Assembly: GCA_003133245.1 (NCBI GenBank)
Contig: PKWM01000022.1
Location: 62,001-126,000, forward strand
Direction: 5' to 3'
From: Rhodoferax sp.
GTDB taxonomy: Bacteria; Pseudomonadota; Gammaproteobacteria; Burkholderiales; Burkholderiaceae_C
Length of the DNA: 64,000 bases
Both the position numbers and the translations under genes were made by a program. Below, piece by piece: positions 42,919 to 50,235 of this stretch (position 1 is its first letter; each line of letters opens with the position of its first letter). The notes under the pieces were generated by a model. The model made no database searches, had not been told where the DNA came from, and saw only the letters and a program-made list of their open reading frames with translations.

Positions 42919-43069
42919 GGCGGTTTCTCGGTGGGGTGCAGCGAAGGGAACGAAATTATAGGGGCGCGACAGGCCTTAAGCAAAACTCAACGCTGACCGG
43001 CGTCGAGACTCAGTCGGTTCGCTATGCACAAGGGTTCAGGCCACCTCCAGCTTGGGCAAGCTACCGGTA

Positions 43070-43459
43070 CTAGGAGGACAGCAGCTCCCAGCTTGGCGAA
43101 TGCGTGAGCGCCACGCCCACGATGTAGCCCACCGTGAGCAGCGCCGCCACAAAGAATGGCAGACGCTGTGACCGGGGTGTGTTCTTGCCCAAAGCCCGCA
43201 TGCCCAGCAGGATGTAGGCCAATAGCCCCAGCACTTTGGCCGTAAGCCAGCCATTCACAAACGGGTATTGCCCGATGCGCCAGGCCAGCCACAGTGCGGA
43301 GCCAAGCAGCACGGTGTCCACCATATGCGGTGCCACGTGAAGCACACGCCTCTGACGCCATGGCCGCGACATCAGCGCCAGCGCCCCGCGCAAAACAAAC
43401 AAGCTGACACTGATCAGCACGCAAGTCACGTGCAGGTACTTGACCAAAAGATATGCCAA
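43070..43459 (-). CDS. SirB2-family membrane protein
   Basis: A 129-residue protein with four hydrophobic helices and SirB2 features (YLLVKYLHVTCVLISVSLFV, LRGALAL, HMVDTVLLGSALWLAW, WLTAKVLGLLAYILLGMRAL). SirB2-family proteins are small inner-membrane proteins of unclear function. Full length. Confidence 0.86.
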   Translation of the reverse strand: MAYLLVKYLHVTCVLISVSLFVLRGALALMSRPWRQRRVLHVAPHMVDTVLLGSALWLAWRIGQYPFVNGWLTAKVLGLLAYILLGMRALGKNTPRSQRLPFFVAALLTVGYIVGVALTHSPSWELLSS

Positions 43460-43920
43460 CCATCGTCTCCTTAAGGGTCGAAGTCAACGACCACGGCGAA
43501 CCCGATTCAAACAATTCGCCTGCTTCTCACAGGCTGCAGTTCATGGTACATAAGCGCCAAGCTCAGAGCGCTGCGTGTATGTAAACCCACGAGTTCATCA
43601 CGGGCAACAATAATTTGTTTTGAATCCCTTGTAATAGATTCATGTAATATACATCTATTGCGGTGCACGGCGATAGGTCGTGCCATCTTTTACTAAAAGC
43701 GCACCATGACATGCACCGATCAAATCCCCGCTTTGAGCAAGGCTCTTGACGGTCCCTGTCTTCTCGGCTTCGTCACCGACATCGAAGTGGACGCCCTGCC
43801 GCCCGACCTTGACGAACAGACGGTGCCCGTCGTGTGGCAAGAGCAGGTTCGCCATCGAGTTATCTTGACCAGCAACCGTTGCTCCATTGGAGCATGCTGC
43901 ATTAACAAAGGAGGTAAATC

Positions 43921-44244
43921 ATGACGTTCGTTGTCACCGAGTCGTGCATCAGATGCAAATATACCGACTGTGTTGATGTGTGCCCGGTAGATGCTTTTCG
44001 CGAGGGTCCCAACTTCTTGGCAATTGATCCAGACGAATGCATTGACTGCGCGGTCTGTGTGCCAGAGTGCCCAGTCAACGCAATCTTTGCCGAAGAAGAC
44101 GTACCCGCCGACCAGCAGGACTTCATCGCATTGAATGCAGAACTCGCGCCAAAGTGGAAAGTCATCACCCGAACCAAGGCGGCTCTTCCCGACGCTGACG
44201 AATGGGCGTCCGTGACGGCCAAGCGGGCAGAACTTAAGCGTTGA
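43921..44244 (+). CDS. fdxA: 7Fe-type ferredoxin FdxA
   Basis: A 107-residue ferredoxin with two cluster motifs, [14 protein letters not shown] (8-21) and [12 protein letters not shown] (39-50), and the C-terminal extension [16 protein letters not shown] typical of proteobacterial FdxA. In this type the first motif usually binds a 3Fe-4S and the second a 4Fe-4S cluster. Cytoplasmic electron carrier. A strong AAAGGAGG ribosome site lies just upstream. The 461 bases before it (43460-43920) hold short frames on both strands but no gene I would assert. Confidence 0.93.
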   Translation: MTFVVTESCIRCKYTDCVDVCPVDAFREGPNFLAIDPDECIDCAVCVPECPVNAIFAEEDVPADQQDFIALNAELAPKWKVITRTKAALPDADEWASVTAKRAELKR

Positions 44245-44263
44245 TGTCTAGATATACCCTCCC

Positions 44264-44337
44264 ATGAAACTCAATATTCTGTCTGACCTGCATCTCAATT
44301 GCGGCGCATTGGAGATACCACAGAATGACGCTGATTG
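44264..44337 (+). pseudogene. metallophosphoesterase N-terminal relic
   Basis: From ATG 44264 the frame reads MKLNILSDLHLNCGALEIPQ, the start of a calcineurin-like phosphoesterase (D-x-H metal motif in SDLHL). After about 24 codons the similarity ends, and the frame stops at a TAG inside the 3' part of the convergent SDR gene. The rest of the enzyme is missing. Confidence 0.5.
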
Positions 44338-44350
44338 GTCAGTGCCCCGT

Positions 44351-45205
44351 TTATCGAACCCAATTTTCGCTGGCTTGCCATAGTTCGGCCGCAAGCGACA
44401 AGTTCTGTGCCACCTGGCTGGCAGGTTTGGAGCGGCATCGGTCGTAGTAGAGTCCGGTTTCCCCGGCCAGACTGGCCGAGTTGGCGCAATGGAGCGTGGT
44501 GGCGGCACCGGCCTCGGGCGAGAGCATGAAGAGCTTGATCAGGGATCGCAATGGCCAAGGAACAGTGCGCCAAACATCCGACGCCACCACGCCCGGGTGG
44601 AGCGAATAGGTGGTGACCCCCGTGCCCTTGAGCCTTCGGCCGAGTTCCGCACTGAACAGCACATTGGCCAGTTTGGAGACGCCATACTCCGACAGGCCGG
44701 TACGGGTTTTGGTTGGCTCACGAACTGCCCGCCAATCAATGCCGGTGGCCCGGTAGTGCGCCCTGCTTGCCACGCTGACAATGCGCGCCGGAGCCGAGCT
44801 TTTGATGCGCTCCAGCAGCAACTGCGTCAGCAAGAAATGCCCCAGATGATTGATGCCAAAGGCCAGCTCAAAACCCTCGTGGGTCAAGCCCCTGGCGCCG
44901 GCGATACCGGCGTTATTGATCAGCAGGTGCAACGGCAAACCCTTGGCTAAAAATGTCTCGGCGCATTGATGGATGGACTTAAAGTCGCCCAGGTCAAGCG
45001 GCAACCATTCAATTTTTGCGCCAGGAGGAGCCCCGCTGCGAACTTCATCCAGCAGCGCTTGCGTGCTTTGCTCTGATCGGCAAGCCACAAAAACATGCAA
45101 GCCCTGTTGGGCCAGCTCGCGCGCTGTCACGCGGCCGATGCCGGTGTTTGCGCCGGTGATCAGCGCCACCCGCGCGGCTTGAAGTGGGCCTTGAATTGGA
45201 GTCAT
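44351..45205 (-). CDS. SDR-family oxidoreductase (retinol-dehydrogenase-like)
   Basis: A 284-residue short-chain dehydrogenase: ITGANTGIGRVTARELA, LPLDLGDFKSI, INNAGIAG, FGINHLGHFLLTQLL, catalytic YGVSKLANVLFS, and SLHPGVVASDV. This resembles the RDH/WWOX-like branch acting on lipophilic alcohols or ketones with NADP(H). The 30-base gap to the upstream aroG-type gene on the same strand allows co-transcription. Substrate unknown. Confidence 0.86.
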   Translation of the reverse strand: MTPIQGPLQAARVALITGANTGIGRVTARELAQQGLHVFVACRSEQSTQALLDEVRSGAPPGAKIEWLPLDLGDFKSIHQCAETFLAKGLPLHLLINNAGIAGARGLTHEGFELAFGINHLGHFLLTQLLLERIKSSAPARIVSVASRAHYRATGIDWRAVREPTKTRTGLSEYGVSKLANVLFSAELGRRLKGTGVTTYSLHPGVVASDVWRTVPWPLRSLIKLFMLSPEAGAATTLHCANSASLAGETGLYYDRCRSKPASQVAQNLSLAAELWQASENWVR

Positions 45206-45235
45206 GCGACGCAGTCTAATGCAGAACCGGGGCAG

Positions 45236-46303
45236 TCACTGGCAAGCTCTGCGGCGCGTCTTCACGGCTTGCGCCAGAACTTGCAACACGTCAACCGTGC
45301 TCTCCCAGCTGATGCAGGCATCGGTGACACTTTGGCCGTAGCGCAGACCGGTGCGGCCATTTTTGATGTCCTGGCGGCCTTCAACCAGGTGGCTCTCCAG
45401 CATGACGCCGCAGATGCTGCGGCTGCCGCTGGCCAACTGCCGGGCAACGTCGGCTGCCACCCAAACCTGACGGGCGTAGTCCTTGTTGCTGTTGCCGTGG
45501 CTAAAGTCGATCACCAAACGTGCTGGCAGTCCAGCGGCTTGGAGTGCCGTTGCGGCAACCTGCACACTGGTGGCATCAAAATTGGGGCCGCTGCCGGAGC
45601 CGCGCAGCACCAGGTGAGCATCGGGGTTGCCGGTGGTGGTGATCACGGTGGCCTTGCCTTCGAGCGAAATGGTCGGAAAGCGGTGCGCCTGGCCCGCCAC
45701 ATGGATCGCATCGATGGCCACACTAATGCTGCCGTGGGTGGGGTTCTTGAAGCCCACCGGTGCCGACAGTGCCGAGGCCATCTGGCGGTGCAGCGGGCTC
45801 TCCACCGTGCGCGCGCCAATCGCTCCCCAGCTCAGCAACTCGGCGTAATACTGGGGCGTGACCAGGTCCAGGATTTCCGAGGCGGCCGGCACGCCCAGCC
45901 GGGCGCACGCCAGCAAGATGCGCCGCGCTTGGCGCAGCCCCTCGCCGATGTCGCCCTGGTCGTCCAGGCTGGGGTCGTAGACCAGGCCTTTCCAGCCCAT
46001 GCGGGTGCGCGGCTTCTCAAAATAGACACGCATCACCAGCAGCAGCTCATCGGCAAAGCGCCCGGCCACCGCACGCAGGCGCTGTGCGTATTCAATCGCC
46101 GCTGCCGGATCATGGATCGAGCAGGGGCCCACAATCACCAGCAACCGGTCGTCCACACCGCGCAGCACGGCGCGGGTGGCCGCCCGCGAGGCTGTAATAA
46201 ATTGAGCTTCTGTCTCCCCGGTGGGCAGTTCCGCGCGCAGCAGCTGTGGCTCGGGTAAGGCCTCGGAGCGGGCAATATGGATGTCGTGAATGGAAGGGGT
46301 CAT
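45236..46303 (-). CDS. aroG: 3-deoxy-7-phosphoheptulonate (DAHP) synthase, class I
   Basis: A 355-residue DAHP synthase that condenses phosphoenolpyruvate and erythrose 4-phosphate, the first step of the shikimate pathway. Seen: VIVGPCSIHDPAAAIEYA, LVMRVYFEKPRTRMGWKGLV, GARTVESPLHRQMASALSAP, VGFKNPTHGS, ATVITTTGNPDAHLVLRG and VIDFSHGNSNKDY. Which AroF/G/H feedback class it belongs to cannot be told by eye. Its ATG overlaps by 4 bases the stop of a 32-codon upstream frame. Confidence 0.92.
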   Translation of the reverse strand: MTPSIHDIHIARSEALPEPQLLRAELPTGETEAQFITASRAATRAVLRGVDDRLLVIVGPCSIHDPAAAIEYAQRLRAVAGRFADELLLVMRVYFEKPRTRMGWKGLVYDPSLDDQGDIGEGLRQARRILLACARLGVPAASEILDLVTPQYYAELLSWGAIGARTVESPLHRQMASALSAPVGFKNPTHGSISVAIDAIHVAGQAHRFPTISLEGKATVITTTGNPDAHLVLRGSGSGPNFDATSVQVAATALQAAGLPARLVIDFSHGNSNKDYARQVWVAADVARQLASGSRSICGVMLESHLVEGRQDIKNGRTGLRYGQSVTDACISWESTVDVLQVLAQAVKTRRRACQ

Positions 46304-46398
46304 GCTGGCTCAGGGTGGTTGAAAAACAGACCCAGACGCAGAGCTGTGTCGGTCGTAATGGGACGCGCGCCGTTCACGTCGATAAATTTTTGTGTCAT
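46300..46398 (-). CDS. possible 32-residue upstream ORF coupled to aroG
   Basis: An ATG frame encodes 32 residues (MTQKFIDVNGARPITTDTAL, then RLGLFFNHPEPA), and its TGA overlaps the aroG ATG (ATGA). There are no runs of Trp, Phe or Tyr codons as expected of a classical attenuation leader. It may be a coupling uORF or the tail of a decayed gene, as the DNA further upstream is full of relics. Confidence 0.35.
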   Translation of the reverse strand: MTQKFIDVNGARPITTDTALRLGLFFNHPEPA

Positions 46399-46417
46399 GG
46401 TGCATCGTCCCCGGAAG

Positions 46418-46706
46418 TCAGGGCAGCAACCGAGTCTGCCCGTTCTCGAACCATGCTGCGTCAAAACCATCATGCAATAGAACAACCTGGGTTTGCACAG
46501 AATCACTTTTGCGCGAGCGATCCAGGTACTTTGCCAAGGTACTGGCGTCTTCACTGATTGGCATCCATCTCCTTACCCTCACCGCGCAAAAACGTAGCAA
46601 CGTCAGCGGCGAAACCTGCCAGATCGCCCAGCCGCACGCGCTCGGGACTGGTTTCAAAACCGGCCGAGTTATCTACCAGTGCAAAGGTAATGCGTTGTGC
46701 TTCCAT
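46418..46706 (-). pseudogene. fragments of unknown island genes
   Basis: Two overlapping minus-strand frames. 46551-46706 encodes MEAQRITFALVDNSAGFETS then PERVRLGDLAGFAADVATFL, an N-terminal-looking fragment that stops after 51 residues. 46418-46564 encodes MPISEDASTLAKYLDRSRKS then TQVVLLHDGFDAAWF. Both look like genuine coding sequence but are short and not assigned to a family. They lie in a zone with several other gene relics. Confidence 0.4.
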
Positions 46707-46756
46707 GGTTCCGCACATTTTAGACACTCGGGCGCGCCGACGCGAGAAATTTTGGT

Positions 46757-46820
46757 GCCACTGTGGTGACCGGAACGCATGAGCAACTAAACCTGGCTGT
46801 CCGCCGTAAATTCCTGATCC
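46757..46820 (+). pseudogene. DUF4411 PIN-toxin relic, partial copy of the gene at 49586
   Basis: About 64 bases match the 3' part of the intact toxin gene (49938-49997): GTGGTGAC...GCATGAGCAACTAAAC, then CTGG and CCGCCGTAAATTCCTGAT, encoding THEQLNLAVRRKFLI in the intact copy. A five-base insertion after GTGGTGAC and several substitutions mark it as decayed. Confidence 0.65.
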
Positions 46821-47030
46821 GGGTGTCCGCGGCGCGTGAGTAATATCAATCCTTGGGGACGGCGACGACATAAAGTGTGATCAGCGGGATACGTCTGAAG
46901 CGTGCGGTAACGCACAGAGTCTCCCAGCCGGATTTGAGTAAACTGGGAGAAGAGCAAGTCTTTGAAGAGGGGTCGGTGTAGCTGTACGTTGACAACACGC
47001 CCGCCCCGTGATCCAACCGGAAGGAAGAAA

Positions 47031-47987
47031 ATGCGCTACGTACTCATTGTGTTTTGGATGTTGTTGTGCTCGGTGACTTCGGCCATGGCCCAGGTCAGCG
47101 TCGGCATCGGTATCGCGCTTCCCGGCGTGAGCATCGGAATCAACCAGCCGATGTATCCACAACTCGTCCGGGTGCCGGGCTACCCGGTCTACTACGCCCC
47201 GCGACTGAATTCAAACTTCTTCTTTTACGATGGCATGTACTGGGTGTACCAGGGTGATAACTGGTATGCAAGCTCTTGGTACAACGGGCCTTGGGGACTG
47301 GTGGGGCCGGAGTATGTGCCGCTGTTCGTTCTGCGAATCCCTGTGCGCTACTACCGGGTTCCTCCTGCGTACTTTCGCGGGTGGGCGTCGGATGCGCCGC
47401 CCCGCTGGGGCGAGCACTGGGGCACAGGATGGGAGCAACAGCGAAGCGGCTGGAACCAGTGGAACCACAGTTCTGCGCCAGCGCCCGCCCCGCTGCCTGT
47501 CTACCAGCGGCAGTATTCAGGGAATCGCTATCCACCAGTGCAGCAACAGCAGCAGCTTCAGAGCCAGCATTACCGTTACCAGCCGCGTGAGGCCGTAGTG
47601 CAGCAGCACTATCAGGAGCAGGCAAAGCAACGAGCATCCGCGACTTCTCAGCGCCAACAGCCAGGAATATCTCCGCAGAGAAGGCCCCAGCAGCAAGATA
47701 CCCAGCGTTCTAACCCGACACCGATCCAGCAGGGCGGTCCAGCCGTCCCACGCTCACAGCCGCCGCAAAAGGGAGGCGTAGCAGTTCCGAGAGCAGCACC
47801 AACCCAAGCCATGCCTCAACAGAGAGGCCCGGCGGTCCAAGAGCAGCGGCAGCAGCCACAGCAAAGGGCCGCTCCAAGAGCAGCACCAACGGCCCCGCCT
47901 CAACAGAGAGGTCCGGCGGTCCAAGAGCAGCGGCAGCAGCCAAAAGGGGCACAAGGACAGGAGAAAGACCGCGAGAAACGTGAGTAA
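47031..47987 (+). CDS. exported Gln/Pro-rich hypothetical protein
   Basis: A 318-residue protein from ATG 47031, behind an AAGGAAG ribosome site. A signal peptide (about 1-21, ending AMAQ) is followed by a Tyr/Trp-rich globular part (about 22-140: YPVYYAPRLNSNFFFYDGMY, WYASSWYNGPWGLVGPEYVP, VPPAYFRGW). This occurs in exported proteins of unknown function in betaproteobacteria. The C-terminal half is low-complexity Gln/Pro/Arg sequence with tandem repeats (QQRGPAVQEQRQQP twice). Probably periplasmic or surface-located. Confidence 0.75.
   Translation: MRYVLIVFWMLLCSVTSAMAQVSVGIGIALPGVSIGINQPMYPQLVRVPGYPVYYAPRLNSNFFFYDGMYWVYQGDNWYASSWYNGPWGLVGPEYVPLFVLRIPVRYYRVPPAYFRGWASDAPPRWGEHWGTGWEQQRSGWNQWNHSSAPAPAPLPVYQRQYSGNRYPPVQQQQQLQSQHYRYQPREAVVQQHYQEQAKQRASATSQRQQPGISPQRRPQQQDTQRSNPTPIQQGGPAVPRSQPPQKGGVAVPRAAPTQAMPQQRGPAVQEQRQQPQQRAAPRAAPTAPPQQRGPAVQEQRQQPKGAQGQEKDREKRE
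47790..47942 (+). repeat. tandem coding repeat in the Gln/Pro-rich gene
   Basis: A unit of about 83 bases occurs twice. One near-identical 42-base part is at 47817-47858 and 47900-47941, and the flanking AGAGCAGCACCAAC part is at about 47790 and 47877. The repeat is in neither case a multiple of three apart, but both copies stay in an open frame because of compositional bias. Confidence 0.55.
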
Positions 47988-48082
47988 CGAGGTCAGTCAC
48001 TCGGCGATACACGTTTTACCGTCGGGTGTTGGCCGTTTTCATCCATTGAGTAACCTCCAGCAGTGCACCCACTGATCGTCAG

Positions 48083-48172
48083 TTAGTCCTTACCCTGCGC
48101 GTCCGGCGTATCAGCAACGGCATGGACTTTGGCAAAGGTGAGGATCACCTCGCGAATGATTTTGCGCTGCAC
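48083..48172 (-). pseudogene. HTH-regulator 3'-end relic, partial copy of the gene at 51711
   Basis: About 90 bases match the 3' end of the intact regulator (51711-51798). On the minus strand they encode a stretch like KIIREVILTFAKVHAVAD and end GKD then TAA. Only the tail is present; it abuts the next relic. 48000-48082 shows nothing else. Confidence 0.6.
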
Positions 48173-48190
48173 CACGGCGCGCGCGCCACA

Positions 48191-48331
48191 TCATCCCAAA
48201 AACAAATCAGCACGGACGTGAAAGCGCTGCGCAAACCGTTTGGCGATTTCTTTGCTGATTGAGCGCTTGCCGCTGAGGACGTCCGAGATACGGCCTTGCG
48301 GTGCGTAGTCTGCCAAGTCCTCTTGCATCAT
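48191..48331 (-). pseudogene. HigA-type antitoxin C-terminal fragment
   Basis: From ATG 48331 a 46-codon frame reads MMQEDLADYAPQGRISDVLS then GKRSISKEIAKRFAQRFHVR and ADLFLG. This is the recognition half of an XRE helix-turn-helix as in HigA-like antitoxins (Q-G-x-I-S-D-V-L-x-G-K-R-x-I). The N-terminal half of the domain and its toxin partner are missing, so it is probably a relic. 48332-48449 shows no further gene. Confidence 0.6.
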
Positions 48332-48449
48332 CTTTTCCTTTTCCAGTCACCCCGGTCGTATTCGGTATGGGTCAGTACCGCCATGCGACTTTAACAAAAT
48401 TTATCAACACCGGCAGTGCCATTTGACACCGTTGGTTTAGACTCACGCC

Positions 48450-49589
48450 ATGTCTGCCAAGGCCCATATCAATCCCCAGATCCTGCGCTGGATGCGTGAG
48501 CGTGGCGGGCTGGATTTGGGCGATGCCGCCCGTGTCGCTGGCATTTCGCCGGACCAATTGGCCCTTTGGGAAACTGGCGAGAGCCGTCCTACTTTCCTTC
48601 AAGCGCAAAAACTGGCTCTGGCCCTGCACGCGCCGTTTGGCTACCTGTTTCTGACTGAACCACCCGTTGAAGATCTGCCGTTGCCTGACCTACGTACCGT
48701 GGGCGGCGCCCCGATGGCGCGCCCAAGCGTGGACTTGCTCGACACCATCCGCCTGTCGCTGCAACGGCAGGCCTGGTATCTGGATTACCTGCACGACCAA
48801 GACACCGACCCCCTGCCCTTTGTGGCACGCTTTGCAACGGATGCACCGGTGCGCGAGGTGGCCGCTGACATGCGGGCCGTGTTGGGCATTGACATAGAGA
48901 CCGGCCAGCGCAACTGGGAAATCTATTTCCGCCAGTTGATCGATGCAGCGGAGGCCGCTGGCATCCTCGTCATGCGCAGCGGCATCGTTGGCAACAACAC
49001 GCACCGCCCGCTGGACGTAGCTGAGTTCAGAGGTTTTGCCATCAGCAACCCACTGGCCCCACTCGTATTTATCAACACTGCCGACGCCCCGGCCGCACGC
49101 CTGTTTACCCTGATGCACGAGCTGGCCCATCTGTGGGTGGGCAGCAGCGGCATATCCAACGCGAGCCCCGGCAATACCCGGCGTGAAGAAGTTTTTTGCA
49201 ACGCTGTAGCCAGTGAGTTTCTGGTCCCGCAAAACGTGTTCATCCCCCTGTGGACCGCCAGCACCGCCAGCCTGCCCGAGCGTCTGGCCGAACTGGCCCT
49301 GCGCTTTCACGTCAGCCGCCTAGTCATCATGCGGCGCGCACTTGATTTGGGCTTGGTGGACCACGCCACCTACCTACAGCACTACCAGGCCGAACTGGCC
49401 GCCTTTCGTGACAAACCAGGCAGCGGGGGCAACTTTTACCGCAATGCCAGCGTCAAAAACAGCAAGCGTTTTGCCCACGCCGTGCTGGCCGAAGCTTTGA
49501 GCGGCCGACTGCTGCTGCGGGATGCCGGACGCCTGCTCGGCGTGCAGCCGGGCAAGCTGCGGCTACTTGCAGGAGAGCTGGAACAGTGA
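48450..49589 (+). CDS. XRE HTH + ImmA/IrrE-type metallopeptidase regulator (antitoxin)
   Basis: A 379-residue two-part protein. An N-terminal XRE helix-turn-helix (about 8-68: DAARVAGISPDQLALWETGE) is followed by an ImmA/IrrE-type zinc metallopeptidase domain with HELAH at 223-227 and a downstream EEVFCNAVASEFLVP. The C-terminal 100 residues resemble the tail found in regulators paired with DUF4411 proteins. Its stop overlaps the toxin's GTG by 4 bases. Likely antitoxin and autorepressor of a type II-like toxin-antitoxin pair, by context. Confidence 0.83.
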   Translation: MSAKAHINPQILRWMRERGGLDLGDAARVAGISPDQLALWETGESRPTFLQAQKLALALHAPFGYLFLTEPPVEDLPLPDLRTVGGAPMARPSVDLLDTIRLSLQRQAWYLDYLHDQDTDPLPFVARFATDAPVREVAADMRAVLGIDIETGQRNWEIYFRQLIDAAEAAGILVMRSGIVGNNTHRPLDVAEFRGFAISNPLAPLVFINTADAPAARLFTLMHELAHLWVGSSGISNASPGNTRREEVFCNAVASEFLVPQNVFIPLWTASTASLPERLAELALRFHVSRLVIMRRALDLGLVDHATYLQHYQAELAAFRDKPGSGGNFYRNASVKNSKRFAHAVLAEALSGRLLLRDAGRLLGVQPGKLRLLAGELEQ

Positions 49590-50083
49590 CTTACCTGCTA
49601 GACGCCAACACGCTGATAGAAGCTAAAAACCGTTACTACCAGATGAGCATTTGCCCCGGTTACTGGGACTGGCTGCGCAAAGCCAACCAAACGGGTGAAG
49701 TGGTCAGCATCCGCAGCGTGCGCGATGAGTTGAAACGTGGCAACGACGCACTGGCCGAATGGGCGAAAAACCATGCACCCCTTTTCCTGGACGAATCCGA
49801 CCAAGCGACGCAGACCGCTTTTGCCCAAGTAGCCCAGCATGTGGCCAACGCTGCCCCGCAAATGAAAGCTGGTGCGCTTGATGAATTTCTGGGTGGTGCC
49901 GACCCTTGGCTAATCGCGAAAGCCATGACGATGAACGCCACAGTGGTGACGCATGAGCAACTAAACCTGGCCGTACGCCGTAAATTCCTGATTCCCAACG
50001 TCTGCCAGCACTTCGGGGTGCTGTTTATCGACACGTTTGAAATGCTGAATACGTTGGAAGCGAGGTTTGTGTTGGGGGGATGA
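49586..50083 (+). CDS. DUF4411-family PIN-like toxin
   Basis: A 165-residue protein starting at GTG 49586 within the upstream gene's stop. It has a PIN-like fold: LLDANTLIEAKNRYY (first acidic residue plus an Asn-Arg signature of DUF4411), SIRSVRDELKRGNDALAEW, DPWLIAKAMTMNATVVTHE and a final VLFIDTFEMLN. DUF4411 proteins accompany HTH-ImmA regulators and are predicted ribonuclease toxins. The acidic residues appear intact, unlike the PIN relic near 4 kb. Confidence 0.85.
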   Translation: MTYLLDANTLIEAKNRYYQMSICPGYWDWLRKANQTGEVVSIRSVRDELKRGNDALAEWAKNHAPLFLDESDQATQTAFAQVAQHVANAAPQMKAGALDEFLGGADPWLIAKAMTMNATVVTHEQLNLAVRRKFLIPNVCQHFGVLFIDTFEMLNTLEARFVLGG

Positions 50084-50235
50084 GACCGAGCCAATGCGGG
50101 AGTTCGCTCGATGCAGAAGCGGTCATTCAATTGCGGCGGACTGGTCCGGTAGCTGGTTCGAAAGGGGTCTCGGCGAATGACTGCCTACCGCAAATACGAC
50201 GCAATTGGTTTCTGACGCGACCTTATTCCAAGAGG

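Noticed and set aside
43655-43924. Two overlapping short frames on opposite strands (66 and 72 codons) upstream of fdxA, the plus one ending on the fdxA start
   Set aside because: Neither resembles a known protein, both are short, and no ribosome site supports either. The ATGA-like overlap with fdxA may be chance.
47790-47942. Possible CRISPR-like tandem repeat
   Set aside because: Only two units, no spacers, and it is coding sequence of a low-complexity protein tail.
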